Source: Treponema sp.
GTDB taxonomy: Bacteria; Spirochaetota; Spirochaetia; Treponematales; Breznakiellaceae
Length of the DNA stretch: 5,817 nt
Direction of reading: 5' to 3'
Assembly (NCBI GenBank): GCA_031268125.1
Contig: JAIRXT010000158.1
Coordinates: 1 to 5,817 of the forward strand
Shown: positions 1 through 5,633 of the stretch, one piece after another
How the letters are laid out: each line of letters opens with the position of its first letter
Position numbering within the stretch: the first letter of the stretch is position 1
Translations under genes and position numbers: made by a program
Notes under the pieces: model-generated
What the model saw: the letters and a program-made list of their open reading frames with translations, nothing else
Database searches by the model: none
Told to the model about the DNA's origin: nothing

Positions 1-42
1 TACTTCTTCGGCCAGGGCTTTTTCTCCGGCAACTGTCCCTAG
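1..42 (+). CDS. Possible 3' end of a gene entering from the left (partial)
   Basis: Reading from base 1 gives 13 codons (YFFGQGFFSGNCP) and a TAG stop at 40-42. The codons mostly end in C or G, like the real genes in this window, and the residue mix (aromatic and glycine-rich) is plausible for a protein C-terminus. If real, the gene would be convergent with the PilZ gene. The opposite strand is also open here but has no ATG, GTG or TTG start in the matching frame after its last stop, which makes it less likely. Too little sequence is present to name a family. Confidence 0.25.
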   Translation, partial: YFFGQGFFSGNCP

Positions 43-110
43 GGGCTAGAAAAACAGCGGTAACTTTTCATTCGCAGCGGGGTCGTAAGAGAGCAGGCTG
101 CAAGGCCCGG

Positions 111-866
111 TTAGTCAAAGCCCCCGGACTTTTCAATTTCCATCCGCTTGTTCCGCATTTCGATGATGGGCAGTTCCTCCAGGTATTTTTCCAGGATGTT
201 CTGCTCGTCGCCGGGGAAGGAAACGAATTCCAGGGAAGCGATGCGGCCGATGCGGGTCAGGCGGCAGGTAGGGGAGAGGATCAGATGCCCCGCCCGCAGG
301 CTGCACTGGGGCAGGACCGCATGCAGGTCAATGTCTTTCATCAGGCTGGAGTGGGCCGGGGAAAATGAAATCCCGGAGGCGGAAATATTTTTGATGTCCC
401 CGGGAATAATGGTCTTGTCGACGGGGCTGGAGATCAAAAGGCCGAAGCGGGCCCACTCTCCGGTGTAAAAACGCCGGGACCGGCGGCGCTCGTCCACGGG
501 GATATACCGGGAAATGATGGTCTGCAGCCGGTCCAGTTCGGGGGTGGAAAGGGTTTCGTCCACAATGCCGCTGACCCCGATGTAAAAAGCCTGGGTGGTG
601 GCTTCCAGGGGGAAATTCTTTCCCGCCAGTAATATTATCGGGCACATTTCTTTGGGCCGCTCGGCCCGGATAAACTGGACCATAGCCTTCCAGTGGCGGG
701 GGAAATCGTTGGCGCTGATGATTACCCCCGCGGGGTCTATCTCGTCCACATTGTCCATAGCCTTGACAATGTACCGGTAGCGGACCAGTTCAAAACCCAG
801 GGGGCGTATGTACAGGGATACCAAATCATAGGTATCGTCCGAACCGGTAACCAACAGCAGTTTCAT
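111..866 (-). CDS. PilZ-domain protein with a degenerate receiver-like N-terminus
   Basis: Probable cytoplasmic c-di-GMP effector of 251 aa. Residues 1-115 look like a response-regulator receiver fold: the first strand KLLLVTGSDD ends in an acidic pair (D10, D11), a third strand is at 47-51 (GVIIS), and a stretch at 76-104 matches the usual strand 4 to strand 5 segment. The phospho-acceptor Asp position appears to be Ser51, and the conserved Lys near 103 appears to be Asp/Glu, so phosphorylation is unlikely. A PilZ domain follows. It has the arginine motif RRRSRR at 127-132 (RxxxR), then NISASG at 160-165 (the [D/N]xSxxG motif); in this family these two motifs bind c-di-GMP. Its ATG overlaps the stop of the upstream gene (ATGA), with a GGGGA ribosome-binding site at 871-875, so the two are probably translationally coupled. 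The stop is TAA. The output function is unknown; motility or envelope control is the usual role of the family. Confidence 0.85.
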   Translation of the reverse strand: MKLLLVTGSDDTYDLVSLYIRPLGFELVRYRYIVKAMDNVDEIDPAGVIISANDFPRHWKAMVQFIRAERPKEMCPIILLAGKNFPLEATTQAFYIGVSGIVDETLSTPELDRLQTIISRYIPVDERRRSRRFYTGEWARFGLLISSPVDKTIIPGDIKNISASGISFSPAHSSLMKDIDLHAVLPQCSLRAGHLILSPTCRLTRIGRIASLEFVSFPGDEQNILEKYLEELPIIEMRNKRMEIEKSGGFD

Positions 867-1873
867 TCGGTCCCCAGGTTTGTTACCACGTAATCAACAA
901 TGGCCCAGTAGTTTTCTTTACGCATTAGGTAGTAGGTGTAGCGTTTCCGTTCCACATAGTTGGTTCCGGTCCTGAATTTTTCCAAAACTATCACGGTTCC
1001 CTCCAGGGCGCTGTAGTTGGTACGCTCGATCTCAAACTCGAAAGGAACGGCGGAAATATCGCCGTCGATAACGCTTTGCTGCATTTCTTCCCGGTACCGG
1101 GCCAGCATCCTCTGCCTGCCCTCTTCGCTTTCCACATTCCACTGACGCCGCCGTACCGGGTCCCGGGTGATAATCTCCTCCAGATCAAGGTAAAGGAAGA
1201 ACTTTTCCCACTGTCCCTTTTGTCTGGCAGTGAGAAGATACTCGATAACTTCATCCGGGGCAAGCCGTTCCCGGCTCAGAACCGTTCCGGTGTCCAAATT
1301 TATGGCCGCCGGTATTCCCCCCGGTCCGGGGATGACCGGGGGCCGCAGGTTAAGGGAAAGCCGGTTCGATTCGAGGATGGCGCCCGGGTCAAAGTCCCCG
1401 CTGCCGCCGGGGTAAAATTCCGGCCGGATTAGTTCCGGCCGGATTAGTTCCGGATAGATACGGGCCGTTACCACGAAGGCCCCCGCTTCTTTCAGGTCCG
1501 CGTAGTTCCGCAAGTCCTCTACAAATGAAAAGGACTCCCCGCTTTCCACGGAAATTTCCCGGAAGAAGATGCTGCCGCTGCTGCTCCGGCGGCGTACCAG
1601 GATATCCGCCGGTTCTACCGCCCTGTTGCTCATGGTTCGTATGTCGAATTCGATGGAAAAGGCCCGCTCGTTGGCAAGTTTGAACCGGTAGGGGAGGGGG
1701 CTGTTGTTGGCGATGGTAATCTGTACCAGGATGGGGTCCCCGCTTGAGGCATGGTAGAGCCGCTTGTCGAAGTAGCGGATGTTGAAGTCTACAGCAGGGC
1801 CGCCCTCCGTACCGGCGCAGAAAAGGAGGGAAGGGAAAACCAGGGTAAAAATTAAAAAAAGGCGACTCTTCAC
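863..1873 (-). CDS. Exported protein of unknown function, first gene of the PilZ operon
   Basis: The protein has 336 aa and I do not recognise a named family. Residues 1-20 form a signal peptide: K2 and R4, then a hydrophobic run ending LLFCAG. Cys19 could be a relaxed spirochaete-type lipobox cysteine (LLFC), but Phe at -1 is unusual, so ordinary signal peptidase cleavage near A20 is equally possible. Residues about 28-140 alternate hydrophobic and polar residues and look like a beta-sandwich (DPILVQITIANNSPLPYRF). A proline-rich linker with a PELIR duplication (141-150) and an RPPVIPGPGG stretch follow. The C-terminal part (about 205-333) mixes helix and strand and ends in RKENYWAIVDYVV, reminiscent of small alpha+beta accessory domains. 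The start is GTG, chosen because GGAG lies 7 nt upstream (1881-1884) and the signal peptide begins directly there. It overlaps the PilZ gene by 4 bp, which suggests the pair works together at the envelope (inference). Confidence 0.8.
   Translation of the reverse strand: MKSRLFLIFTLVFPSLLFCAGTEGGPAVDFNIRYFDKRLYHASSGDPILVQITIANNSPLPYRFKLANERAFSIEFDIRTMSNRAVEPADILVRRRSSSGSIFFREISVESGESFSFVEDLRNYADLKEAGAFVVTARIYPELIRPELIRPEFYPGGSGDFDPGAILESNRLSLNLRPPVIPGPGGIPAAINLDTGTVLSRERLAPDEVIEYLLTARQKGQWEKFFLYLDLEEIITRDPVRRRQWNVESEEGRQRMLARYREEMQQSVIDGDISAVPFEFEIERTNYSALEGTVIVLEKFRTGTNYVERKRYTYYLMRKENYWAIVDYVVTNLGTE
1420..1449 (-). repeat. 15-bp in-frame tandem duplication
   Basis: The 15-mer CCGGCCGGATTAGTT occurs twice in perfect tandem (1420-1434 and 1435-1449), and the third copy stops after CCGGA. 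On the coding (minus) strand this gives PELIRPELIRPE in the linker of the exported protein. The unit is a multiple of three, so copy changes keep the frame. The perfect identity suggests a recent slippage duplication. Confidence 0.9.
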
Positions 1874-1880
1874 CGCGGCG

Positions 1881-1884
1881 CTCC
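1881..1884 (-). promoter_or_regulatory. Ribosome-binding site that sets the GTG start of the exported-protein gene
   Basis: The minus strand reads GGAG with 7 nt to the GTG at 1871-1873. No ATG in this frame gives a better start, and the signal peptide begins at this GTG, so the site decides the start. Confidence 0.65.
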
Positions 1885-1885
1885 G

Positions 1886-1916
1886 TTGAAATTCCTGTCC
1901 ATACCTATGCTATACT
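1886..1916 (+). promoter_or_regulatory. Candidate extended -10 promoter of mfd
   Basis: TATACT at 1911-1916 matches TATAAT at five of six positions and is preceded by TG plus one base (1908-1910), an extended -10. A TTGAAA at 1886-1891 could serve as -35, although the 19-bp spacer is long; an extended -10 can tolerate that. Transcription would begin near 1922-1924, only about 8-10 nt before the mfd ATG. It is the best promoter-like sequence in the divergent gap. Confidence 0.5.
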
Positions 1917-1936
1917 CTTCGGCATTCTACTATGAA
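1909..1936 (-). promoter_or_regulatory. Weak candidate promoter for the minus-strand operon
   Basis: On the minus strand TTCATA (1931-1936) is followed after 16 bp by TATAGC (1909-1914). Each box matches the sigma-70 consensus at about four of six positions. The -10 box lies over the near-palindromic TATGCTATA that also holds the mfd -10 element, so the two promoters would overlap on opposite strands. The region between the genes is only 58 bp, which leaves little other room for the operon promoter. This is a motif match only. Confidence 0.25.
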
Positions 1937-4900
1937 TATCTTATCATTTCCTGCCTTTATGGAGGGCATCCTCTCTTTCAAAACGGTTTCCGAATGTGTT
2001 TCCGCCCTTCACGGGGGGAAATGCCCTGTGGAAATCCGGGGGACGGAGGGGTCCTTCCGTGCGATTCTGATAAGCGGCTTTCTGCGGGGGCGGCGGAGCG
2101 CCGGAGGGGCCTGCGCGGCGGTGGTTCCCACGGAGCAGGACGCCAACGAACTGGCCCTGGATTTACGAACCCTGGGCCTTGAGGTCCTGACGCTGCCCTG
2201 GTGGGGGACCCTGCCCTACGGGAAGATGGCCCCCGTGTCGGAGGTTTTCGGCGAGCGGACCAGGGTTCTCTGCGCGCTGGCGGACCATGATGGGGCATCC
2301 GGCGCGGCGGACGTGTATATCATCCCCGAGCGGGCCTTCCTTGGCCCCCTGCCGCCCCCGGCTTACCTTAAAAGCCTGACGATCCCCATCGTTCTGGGGG
2401 AAACCGTTGACACGGCTGCCCTGGCGGAGCGGCTTGTCTTCTACGGATATACCCGGGTTCCCCGGGTGCAGCTTCACGGTGAATTTGCGCTGCGGGGGGA
2501 AGTGCTGGATATCCTCATGGGCGCCGATGACGATGCCTACCGGGTTCTCCTGGATTTTGACCGGGTGGAGCGGATCCGCCGTTTTGATCCCGTGGATCAA
2601 AGCGGTTCCCCGGCCCAGGAGCAGATTTCCGGGTTTTGCATCCGGCCCATGCGGGAACTGGTCTGGACCGACGGGCGGATCGATGTTCTGGCGGATAACC
2701 TGGGGAAGCTGAATGAATTTTCCGGCGGCGGCCGGGCCGTTTTGGAAGCCCTGATGGAACGGCGGGGCTGCGCTGGGGAGGAGATGTTCTATCCCCTGGC
2801 CTTTGCGGAAGGGGCCGCCTGCCTTCCCGATTATCTGGGGGACATGCCGGTTTTTTTCTTTGACCGGGAACGGCTGGAAAACGCCCAGGAAGTGATAAAC
2901 CGGGAGTACGAAAACCTTTTCCGCCAGTCCCGCCGGGATAAGGCCGGTTTGGAGTACCCTGTCCCCGCCCGGCTCCTCTACAATTTCAAGGACCTTGTTT
3001 CCCGCCTTCCCCGCCGGATTTCCTTCATGTCCATCAAGGGGGGCGGGGAGGAGGGGGCCTGTACGGTCAATGTCTCCTGCGGCCCTTCCCGCAGCTTCTT
3101 TGGCAACATCATGTACCTGAAGGAGGAATTCACCGCCCTGCTCAAGGAAGGCTGGCATATTCTGGTGGCCGCCGAATCGGATATTCAGGCGGAACGGATC
3201 GAATCGATTCTAAGCGACATATCCTGCGATAAACTCAGCGTTACCGCGGCCCCCCTTTCCGCGGGTTTTTGCCTGGAGGATAACCGCTTCCTGCTGGTCC
3301 AGGAAAATGAAATTTTCGGCCGCAGAAGACGGCCTCCCAAGTCGGTAAAGACCGTGCGGAGCGCCGCCATCGACAGCTTTGTGGAGCTTAACAGCGGGGA
3401 TTACGTAGTACACCTGAATTACGGTATCGGCCTTTTTAAGGGCATTGAACGGATTAAGGCCCTGGGGCACGAGCGGGACTACATTCAACTGGAGTACCTG
3501 GGGGACGAGACGGTTTTTGTTCCCATCGAACAGGTAAACCTGGTACAACGCTATATCGGCAACGAAGGCAGCCCCCCCCGGCTGGACAAGCTGGGATCCA
3601 AAAGCTGGGAAGCCCGCAAGAACAGCGTCAAAAAATCGGTGGAGGACATTGCCGGGCGGCTCATCGCTCTGTATTCCAAGCGCAAGGCCGCCCCGGGTTT
3701 CGCCTTTCCCCAGGACAGCGAATGGCAGACCATGTTCGAGGCGGCCTTCCCCTTTGACGAAACAGAAGATCAGCTCCGTTGTGTGGAGGAGATCAAACAG
3801 GACATGGAAAGCCCCCACCCCATGGACCGGCTGGTCTGCGGGGACGTGGGATTCGGCAAGACCGAGGTGGCGGTGCGGGCCTGTTTTAAGGCGGTAATGG
3901 GGGGAAGGCAGGTGGCTTTTCTGGCGCCCACAACGATACTGGCGGAACAGCATTACGAAAATTTCCAGGAACGTTTCGGCCGTTTTCCCGTAAAGCTTGC
4001 CATGCTTTCCCGCTTTGTGGATCACCGGACGACAAAAAAAACACTGGAAGACCTGGGGCAGGGACAGATAGATATACTGGTGGGCACCCACCGGATCATC
4101 CAGAAGGACGTGCGTTTTAAGAATCTGGGCCTCCTGGTTATCGACGAGGAACAGCGGTTCGGCGTTAAAGACAAGGAGCGGCTCAAGGAATTTAAAACCA
4201 GCGTGGACTGCCTTACCCTTTCCGCCACGCCCATTCCCCGGACCCTCCACATGAGCCTCCTCAAAATCCGGGACATGAGTCTTCTTACCACCCCTCCCTT
4301 GAACCGCCACCCCATTGAGACCATCATTGAGGAATGGAGTGAAGATCGGATTGCCGCCGCCATCCGGCAGGAAGTAGAGCGGGGGGGACAGATATTCTTT
4401 CTCCACAACCGGGTGGAAAGCCTGAACGAGACCCGCCTAAAAATTGAGCGCCTGGTACCGGAGATGCTGATAGAAACTGCCCACGGCCAGATGGACGCCC
4501 AGGAACTGGAGGATGTGATGCACCGTTTTATTCACGGAGGTTTTCATGTCCTGGTTTCCACCACGATCATCGAAAACGGTATCGACATTCCCAACGTAAA
4601 CACCATTATTATCGACCGGGCGGATATGTACGGAGTTTCCCAGCTCTACCAGCTCCGGGGACGGGTGGGCCGGTCTGACCGGGTGGCCTACGCGTACCTT
4701 TTGTATCCCCGGGACCGGGCCCTGAACGAACTGGCCATGAAGCGGCTCCAGGTAATTTCGGATTTTACGGAGCTGGGTTCGGGATTTAAAATTGCCATGA
4801 AGGATATGGAGATCCGGGGGGCGGGCAACCTTCTGGGCCGGGAGCAGAGCGGGGATATTTATTCCGTGGGCTTTGACCTGTACCTGCACCTGCTGGACGA

Positions 4901-5387
4901 GGCAATAAAGCGCCTGGAGGATGAAAGCTACGAAGGTGAAACGGAAACCCTGCTGGAGCTTGAATATTCCGGTTTTATTCCCGACGCCTATATTGATTCC
5001 GCCCAGGAAAAGATGGAGGTCTACAAGAAAATCGCCTCCGTCCGCGGCAAGGACGACCTGGAGCGGATCTATGCGGAAATGCTGGACCGCTTCGGCCCCC
5101 TGCCCGAAGAAGCGGAAAGTCTTTTGGCCCTGGCGGAGATACGGATCATCTGCCGGGAGATTGCCGTCTCCTCCCTTCGTGAACGGGGGGGACAGGTACG
5201 GGTGGAGTTCGGCCGGGTGTCCCGGATTAACGTGGAACGCCTGGTACGGATGATGAAGGAATCTTCCGGCAAGGTGCGGCTGGACCCCTCGTCCCCCAAC
5301 GTGCTGCTTCTCCACGCGGGAAACATCGGCCTTAAGGAGAAAAGCGAATTTATCCGGGAAAAGCTGGCAATGCTTTCGGGACAGTAG
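1932..5387 (+). CDS. mfd: Transcription-repair coupling factor Mfd
   Basis: A superfamily 2 DNA translocase that binds stalled RNA polymerase, pushes it off DNA and recruits UvrA for nucleotide excision repair. The protein has 1151 aa, close to E. coli Mfd (1148), so it is full length. The UvrB-like N-terminal module includes LPWWGTLPYGKMAPVSE (88-104) and GEFALRGEVLDI (183-194), the region that contacts UvrA in known Mfd. The CarD-like RNA polymerase interaction domain is at about 483-542 (SGDYVVHLNYGIGLFKG). Helicase motifs are all present: Walker A GDVGFGKT (637-644), DEEQ (738-741), SATPIPRT (764-771), IFFLHNR (821-827), STTIIENGIDIP (876-887) and QLRGRVGRSDR (907-917). RGAGNLLGREQSG (962-974) belongs to the RecG-like translocation region, and the C-terminal D7 domain spans about 1007-1110. 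No Shine-Dalgarno precedes ATG 1932 or the in-frame ATG at 1959 (Met10), so the exact start is uncertain. The stop is TAG, inside a 17-nt repeat unit. Confidence 0.97.
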   Translation: MNILSFPAFMEGILSFKTVSECVSALHGGKCPVEIRGTEGSFRAILISGFLRGRRSAGGACAAVVPTEQDANELALDLRTLGLEVLTLPWWGTLPYGKMAPVSEVFGERTRVLCALADHDGASGAADVYIIPERAFLGPLPPPAYLKSLTIPIVLGETVDTAALAERLVFYGYTRVPRVQLHGEFALRGEVLDILMGADDDAYRVLLDFDRVERIRRFDPVDQSGSPAQEQISGFCIRPMRELVWTDGRIDVLADNLGKLNEFSGGGRAVLEALMERRGCAGEEMFYPLAFAEGAACLPDYLGDMPVFFFDRERLENAQEVINREYENLFRQSRRDKAGLEYPVPARLLYNFKDLVSRLPRRISFMSIKGGGEEGACTVNVSCGPSRSFFGNIMYLKEEFTALLKEGWHILVAAESDIQAERIESILSDISCDKLSVTAAPLSAGFCLEDNRFLLVQENEIFGRRRRPPKSVKTVRSAAIDSFVELNSGDYVVHLNYGIGLFKGIERIKALGHERDYIQLEYLGDETVFVPIEQVNLVQRYIGNEGSPPRLDKLGSKSWEARKNSVKKSVEDIAGRLIALYSKRKAAPGFAFPQDSEWQTMFEAAFPFDETEDQLRCVEEIKQDMESPHPMDRLVCGDVGFGKTEVAVRACFKAVMGGRQVAFLAPTTILAEQHYENFQERFGRFPVKLAMLSRFVDHRTTKKTLEDLGQGQIDILVGTHRIIQKDVRFKNLGLLVIDEEQRFGVKDKERLKEFKTSVDCLTLSATPIPRTLHMSLLKIRDMSLLTTPPLNRHPIETIIEEWSEDRIAAAIRQEVERGGQIFFLHNRVESLNETRLKIERLVPEMLIETAHGQMDAQELEDVMHRFIHGGFHVLVSTTIIENGIDIPNVNTIIIDRADMYGVSQLYQLRGRVGRSDRVAYAYLLYPRDRALNELAMKRLQVISDFTELGSGFKIAMKDMEIRGAGNLLGREQSGDIYSVGFDLYLHLLDEAIKRLEDESYEGETETLLELEYSGFIPDAYIDSAQEKMEVYKKIASVRGKDDLERIYAEMLDRFGPLPEEAESLLALAEIRIICREIAVSSLRERGGQVRVEFGRVSRINVERLVRMMKESSGKVRLDPSSPNVLLLHAGNIGLKEKSEFIREKLAMLSGQ

Positions 5388-5412
5388 TCCCGGCAGGACA
5401 GTAGTAGGCTGT
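5377..5412. repeat. Left pair of 17-nt repeat units, with an AGTA-loop hairpin over the mfd stop
   Basis: Two adjacent units start with GGACAGTAG: GGACAGTAGTCCCGGCA (5379-5395) and GGACAGTAGTAGGCTGT (5396-5412), spaced exactly 17 nt. The first, with two bases before it, forms a perfect 6-bp hairpin CGGGAC-AGTA-GTCCCG (5377-5392). The mfd stop codon (TAG 5385-5387) lies in its loop and stem. No T-run follows, so a classical intrinsic terminator is not supported. The last bases of the second unit overlap the left end of the nested palindromic element. Confidence 0.7.
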
Positions 5413-5581
5413 AAAGACTAAATTGCAGCAATGTAATATTTGGGGCGGGGATTTGCCCCGGGAAAATATTTTGGAATTCCCCGCCGGAGCGTATTGAAAA
5501 TAGCGCAGGCGGACTCTACAAGTGTTTTCCCGGGGCAAATCCCCGCCCCAGAGGGCCTTTCGCTTCATTTAGTGTTTACAG
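5409..5581. mobile_element. Putative MITE-like palindromic element (173 bp) with about 15-bp terminal inverted repeats
   Basis: CTGTAAAGACTAAAT (5409-5423) is the reverse complement of ATTTAGTGTTTACAG (5567-5581) at 14 of 15 positions. These ends enclose a second, perfect inverted repeat (5441-5550), so most of the 173 bp can fold back on itself. It has no coding capacity. An 11-bp direct repeat, CAGGACAGTAG, lies at the two sides (5394-5404 and 5579-5589) and could be a target duplication. However, the same word is part of the 17-nt units, so this is ambiguous. The size, the terminal repeats and the lack of genes fit a non-autonomous transposon relic or an intergenic palindromic repeat. No transposase or second copy is visible here, so mobility is inference. 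Confidence 0.45.
5441..5550. repeat. Perfect 26-bp inverted repeat with a 58-bp centre
   Basis: The left arm (5441-5466, starting TGGGGCGGGGATTTG) is exactly complementary to the right arm (5525-5550, ending CAAATCCCCGCCCCA). With G-U pairs the stem can extend inward to 5471/5520. The centre has its own short dyads: CCGCC (5481-5485) with GGCGG (5508-5512), and an inner stem around GCGTATT / AATAGCGC with a GAA loop. Each arm also contains a small dyad, CGGGG-ATTTG-CCCCG (5446-5460). As RNA, the whole 110 nt would form one long hairpin between mfd and the HAD gene. It might block read-through or protect the mfd 3' end. No U-tract follows it, so I do not call it a terminator. Confidence 0.92.
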
Positions 5582-5603
5582 GACAGTAGCCCCTCGGGAT
5601 AGT
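5575..5603 (+). promoter_or_regulatory. Candidate promoter of the HAD gene at the right end of the element
   Basis: TTTACA (5575-5580, five of six matches to TTGACA) is followed after exactly 17 bp by GATAGT (5598-5603, four of six matches to TATAAT). Transcription would start near 5610 and give a leader of about 24 nt that contains the AGGAG site. The -35 box lies in the right terminal repeat and the -10 box in a 17-nt repeat unit. Motif match only. Confidence 0.4.
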
Positions 5604-5620
5604 AATCCCGGCGGGATAAC
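5581..5620. repeat. Right group of 17-nt repeat units with a second AGTA-loop hairpin
   Basis: The units are GGACAGTAGCCCCTCG (5581-5596), GGATAGTAATCCCGGCG (5597-5613) and a truncated GGATAAC (5614-5620), spaced 16 and 17 nt. CGGGAT-AGTA-ATCCCG (5595-5610) is a perfect 6-bp hairpin with the same loop as the one at 5377-5392. The 24-nt stretches 5377-5400 and 5595-5618 agree at 20 positions, and all four differences are transitions. Two of these differences fall on paired bases and keep the pair (C-G to T-A). Confidence 0.7.
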
Positions 5621-5623
5621 AAA

Positions 5624-5628
5624 AGGAG
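5624..5628 (+). promoter_or_regulatory. Ribosome-binding site of the HAD gene
   Basis: AGGAG within AAAAGGAGAT lies 5 nt before the ATG at 5634. It is the strongest Shine-Dalgarno in the window and fixes the start of this gene. Confidence 0.85.
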
Positions 5629-5633
5629 ATACG

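Noticed and set aside
43..110. Short stretch beyond the PilZ gene stop
   Set aside because: Searched for a terminator, a start codon with a ribosome-binding site or a repeat. Only tiny dyads such as GCAGGCTGC were found, so nothing is annotated.
3572..4387. Homopolymer runs in mfd: C8 at 3572-3579, A8 at 4034-4041 and G7 at 4381-4387, as possible phase-variation or frameshift sites
   Set aside because: The frame is intact across all three and the motifs on both sides align as expected. Phase variation of a housekeeping repair gene is unlikely without strain data.
2163..5315. Long minus-strand open frames of 292-398 codons opposite mfd (for example 2163-3158, 3210-4406, 4437-5315)
   Set aside because: They lie antisense to a complete Mfd with every family motif. 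Their composition (rich in Gly, Pro, His and Gln) is typical of shadow frames in GC-rich genes, and no family resemblance is visible.
5441..5466. G-quadruplex in the GGGGCGGGG arms
   Set aside because: Each arm has only three G runs on one strand, and the arm is fully explained by pairing with the other arm.
5377..5550. Intrinsic terminator for mfd at the small or the large hairpin
   Set aside because: Strong stems are present, but neither is followed by a run of T. Termination is possible but not supported as a Rho-independent site.
5377..5620. CRISPR array or toxin-antitoxin type locus in the repeat-rich gap
   Set aside because: Repeats are only 16-17 nt and directly adjacent, with no spacers of constant length, no cas genes and no small ORF with a ribosome-binding site.
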